Shown piece by piece: positions 42,145 to 43,030 of a DNA stretch of 43,030 nt. Below the pieces are notes generated by a model. The model saw only the letters and a program-made list of their open reading frames with translations. It made no database searches and had not been told where the DNA came from. A program made the position numbers and the translations under genes. The stretch's first letter is position 1. Each line of letters begins with the position of its first letter. The stretch lies in the NCBI RefSeq assembly GCF_014284255.1, contig NZ_JACOFV010000022.1, positions 1 to 43,030 on the forward strand, in the 5' to 3' direction. Source of the stretch: Cognatundibacterium jejuense (GTDB lineage: Bacteria > Pseudomonadota > Gammaproteobacteria > Burkholderiales > Burkholderiaceae_D).

Positions 42145-42636
42145 TTATTTCTCCATTCAATGCCCGCAAGTCTAGCGCAAAACCGCAAAACCGATGCGAT
42201 AGCCTTAAACTGATGAGTGAAATAACTACATCACTTACTGAAAAATAGCACTCCAAAGCAAGATTAAAGTTCAAAGAAACAACCACGCAATACCAACAAC
42301 AAAAAGAGCAACCGCAAAGGCATTTGCAAATAGTTAGAATCCACACTCATCCAAAAATTATTGAAAAAGCATTCACGGCTAGTGGTTAATATTCAATATT
42401 TAATATTCAATAAAATTATTTAAATTAACACTATTACCGTACAACATCGCCCAATTGACGTCTATATGTTTCGAAACATCGCGCTTTTTGATGCGCAGAT
42501 ACACGTACATACAACTTAGCCGCCAAAGCACCTCTATTCCTTGAATTAAAGCGCCGATAAAGACAGTATAAATAAGTCTAGCTCCTAGAAAGTTTGTTTG
42601 GAGCGCCCTCAACACCTCAAACTCAAAGGAAAGATC
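42145..42636. other. AT-rich intergenic region with a 13-bp direct repeat
   Basis: About 490 bases without a supported gene. TTAATATTCAATA occurs at 42386-42398 and 42400-42412. GCCGATAA at 42553-42560 equals the -10 sequence of flagellar sigma-28 promoters, but no TAAAG-type -35 box lies at the proper distance. This region should contain promoters for mrp (minus) and for the small protein gene at 42637 (plus). Confidence 0.5.
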
Positions 42637-42900
42637 ATGTCAATTTCATCTTTAGGATCATCGACTGCGGTTACACAAACACAATTTTCAAGCGGCACTC
42701 AACGCGTACGCCAAGATCAAGACGGTGATGGAGATGGTGGCGGCCAAAGTGGCATCAGTAAATTTGCCAGCGCATTTAGTCAGGCATTGGCATCGCTAAG
42801 CGCAAGCTCATCGACGTCCACTACATCAACTACATCGGCAAGCCCATCAGCAACTGACACATCTGCTACCAACAGCACCAACAGCGCCAGTAACACGTAA
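42637..42900 (+). CDS. Small Ser/Thr-rich protein with Asp/Gly-rich (EF-hand-like) motif
   Basis: An 87-residue protein starting MSISSLGSSTAVTQTQFSSG. Then comes RQDQDGDGDGGGQSG, which resembles the DxDxDG calcium-binding loop of EF-hands, a short helix ISKFASAFSQALASLSA, and a tail of about 35 residues made almost only of Ser, Thr, Ala and Asn. There is no signal peptide or membrane segment. AAGGAAAG stands in the right place before the ATG. The Ser/Thr bias is like that of small proteins exported by type I or type III/flagellar routes, but this is a guess. I do not know the function. The IS66 end begins 32 bases after its stop codon. Confidence 0.6.
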   Translation: MSISSLGSSTAVTQTQFSSGTQRVRQDQDGDGDGGGQSGISKFASAFSQALASLSASSSTSTTSTTSASPSATDTSATNSTNSASNT

Positions 42901-42932
42901 GCTCCCGGTGAAGTCATCTTGAAGTTAAGAGC

Positions 42933-43030
42933 GTAAGCGTAGATGATCGTGTCCACTTATTAAGTGGACACTTGTACATGATGGAAGATGGAATCAATAC
43001 GCCTAGACGGCGTCGGCGACACAGTGCCGA
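42933..43030 (+). mobile_element. Left end of an IS66-family insertion sequence (cut by window edge)
   Basis: The end begins GTAAGCG (42933), the usual terminus of IS66-family elements, shortly after the small Ser/Thr-rich gene. GTGTCCACTTA and TAAGTGGACAC (42949-42971, one base between) form a palindrome inside the end. The first transposon reading frame starts at 42978 and encodes the typical IS66 OrfA N-terminus. The element continues to the right, so completeness and target duplication cannot be judged; IS66 elements usually make 8-bp duplications, here expected to be TTAAGAGC (42925-42932). Confidence 0.7.
42978..43030 (+). CDS. IS66-family accessory transposition protein (OrfA/TnpA), N-terminal fragment
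   Basis: The frame reads MMEDGINTPRRRRRHSA and then leaves the window. This matches the start of the small IS66 protein that contains a helix-turn-helix of the transposase-8 type and is followed by tnpB and tnpC. A second ATG at 42981 is an equal start. Only 17 codons are visible, so the call rests on this distinctive Arg-rich start and on the IS66-like terminus just upstream. Confidence 0.65.
   Translation, partial: MMEDGINTPRRRRRHSA

Overview
The window looks like chromosome of a betaproteobacterium of the order Burkholderiales, most likely an Oxalobacteraceae member of moderate GC (Undibacterium-like). The grounds are the EarP/EF-P pair with an arginine at EF-P position 32, the modA-mop-modB-modC and metN-metI-metQ operons, the gloB/methyltransferase/rnhA neighbourhood, the mrp-ribD pair and the general style of the proteins. 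The genus is inference. Most of the window is ordinary core genome; the accessory or less understood parts are the left 10 kb, 19.6-22.3 kb, 30.0-34.8 kb and the extreme right end.

Left part (1-9.97 kb): the start of a TonB-like gene leaves the window on the left. A 1.07 kb AT-rich non-coding stretch with several inverted repeats and a LacI/PurR-like palindrome follows. Then comes a peptide ABC importer (binding protein, two permeases, fused double ATPase), followed on the same strand by a TldD/TldE metallopeptidase pair. This looks like a unit that imports peptides and cleaves them. Next is fabI behind a long leader holding a 31-bp imperfect palindrome.

11.3-19.6 kb: molybdate uptake operon (minus strand) with a two-domain Mop protein inserted between modA and modB. 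A divergent, solitary GH8 endoglucanase of BcsZ type carries Asn where the catalytic Asp is expected. Then an RhlE-type RNA helicase, selD and transaldolase.

19.6-27.1 kb: a chloramphenicol-acetyltransferase-like protein, an unusual protein with a Cys/Gly/Ser-rich tail, an unknown membrane-anchored protein, a periplasmic binding protein, rnhA, a methyltransferase, gloB, earP and efp.

27.2-36.1 kb: D-methionine importer metNIQ (minus strand) with a 20-bp palindrome at its probable promoter; three 11-bp repeats ahead of a small His/Cys protein and a TonB-dependent receptor; a periplasmic thioredoxin-like protein; an orphan sulfate-binding protein.

36.1-43.0 kb: a tRNA cluster (one tRNA-Ala GGC, three identical tRNA-Glu UUC) next to glutamyl-tRNA synthetase, with its own promoter and terminator; an RluA-type pseudouridine synthase; two identical tRNA-Pro UGG genes; mrp-ribD; a small Ser/Thr-rich protein with an Asp-rich motif; and the left end of an IS66-family insertion sequence cut by the window edge. 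No CRISPR array, prophage or complete mobile element is visible. All calls come from reading the sequence; no database search was run.
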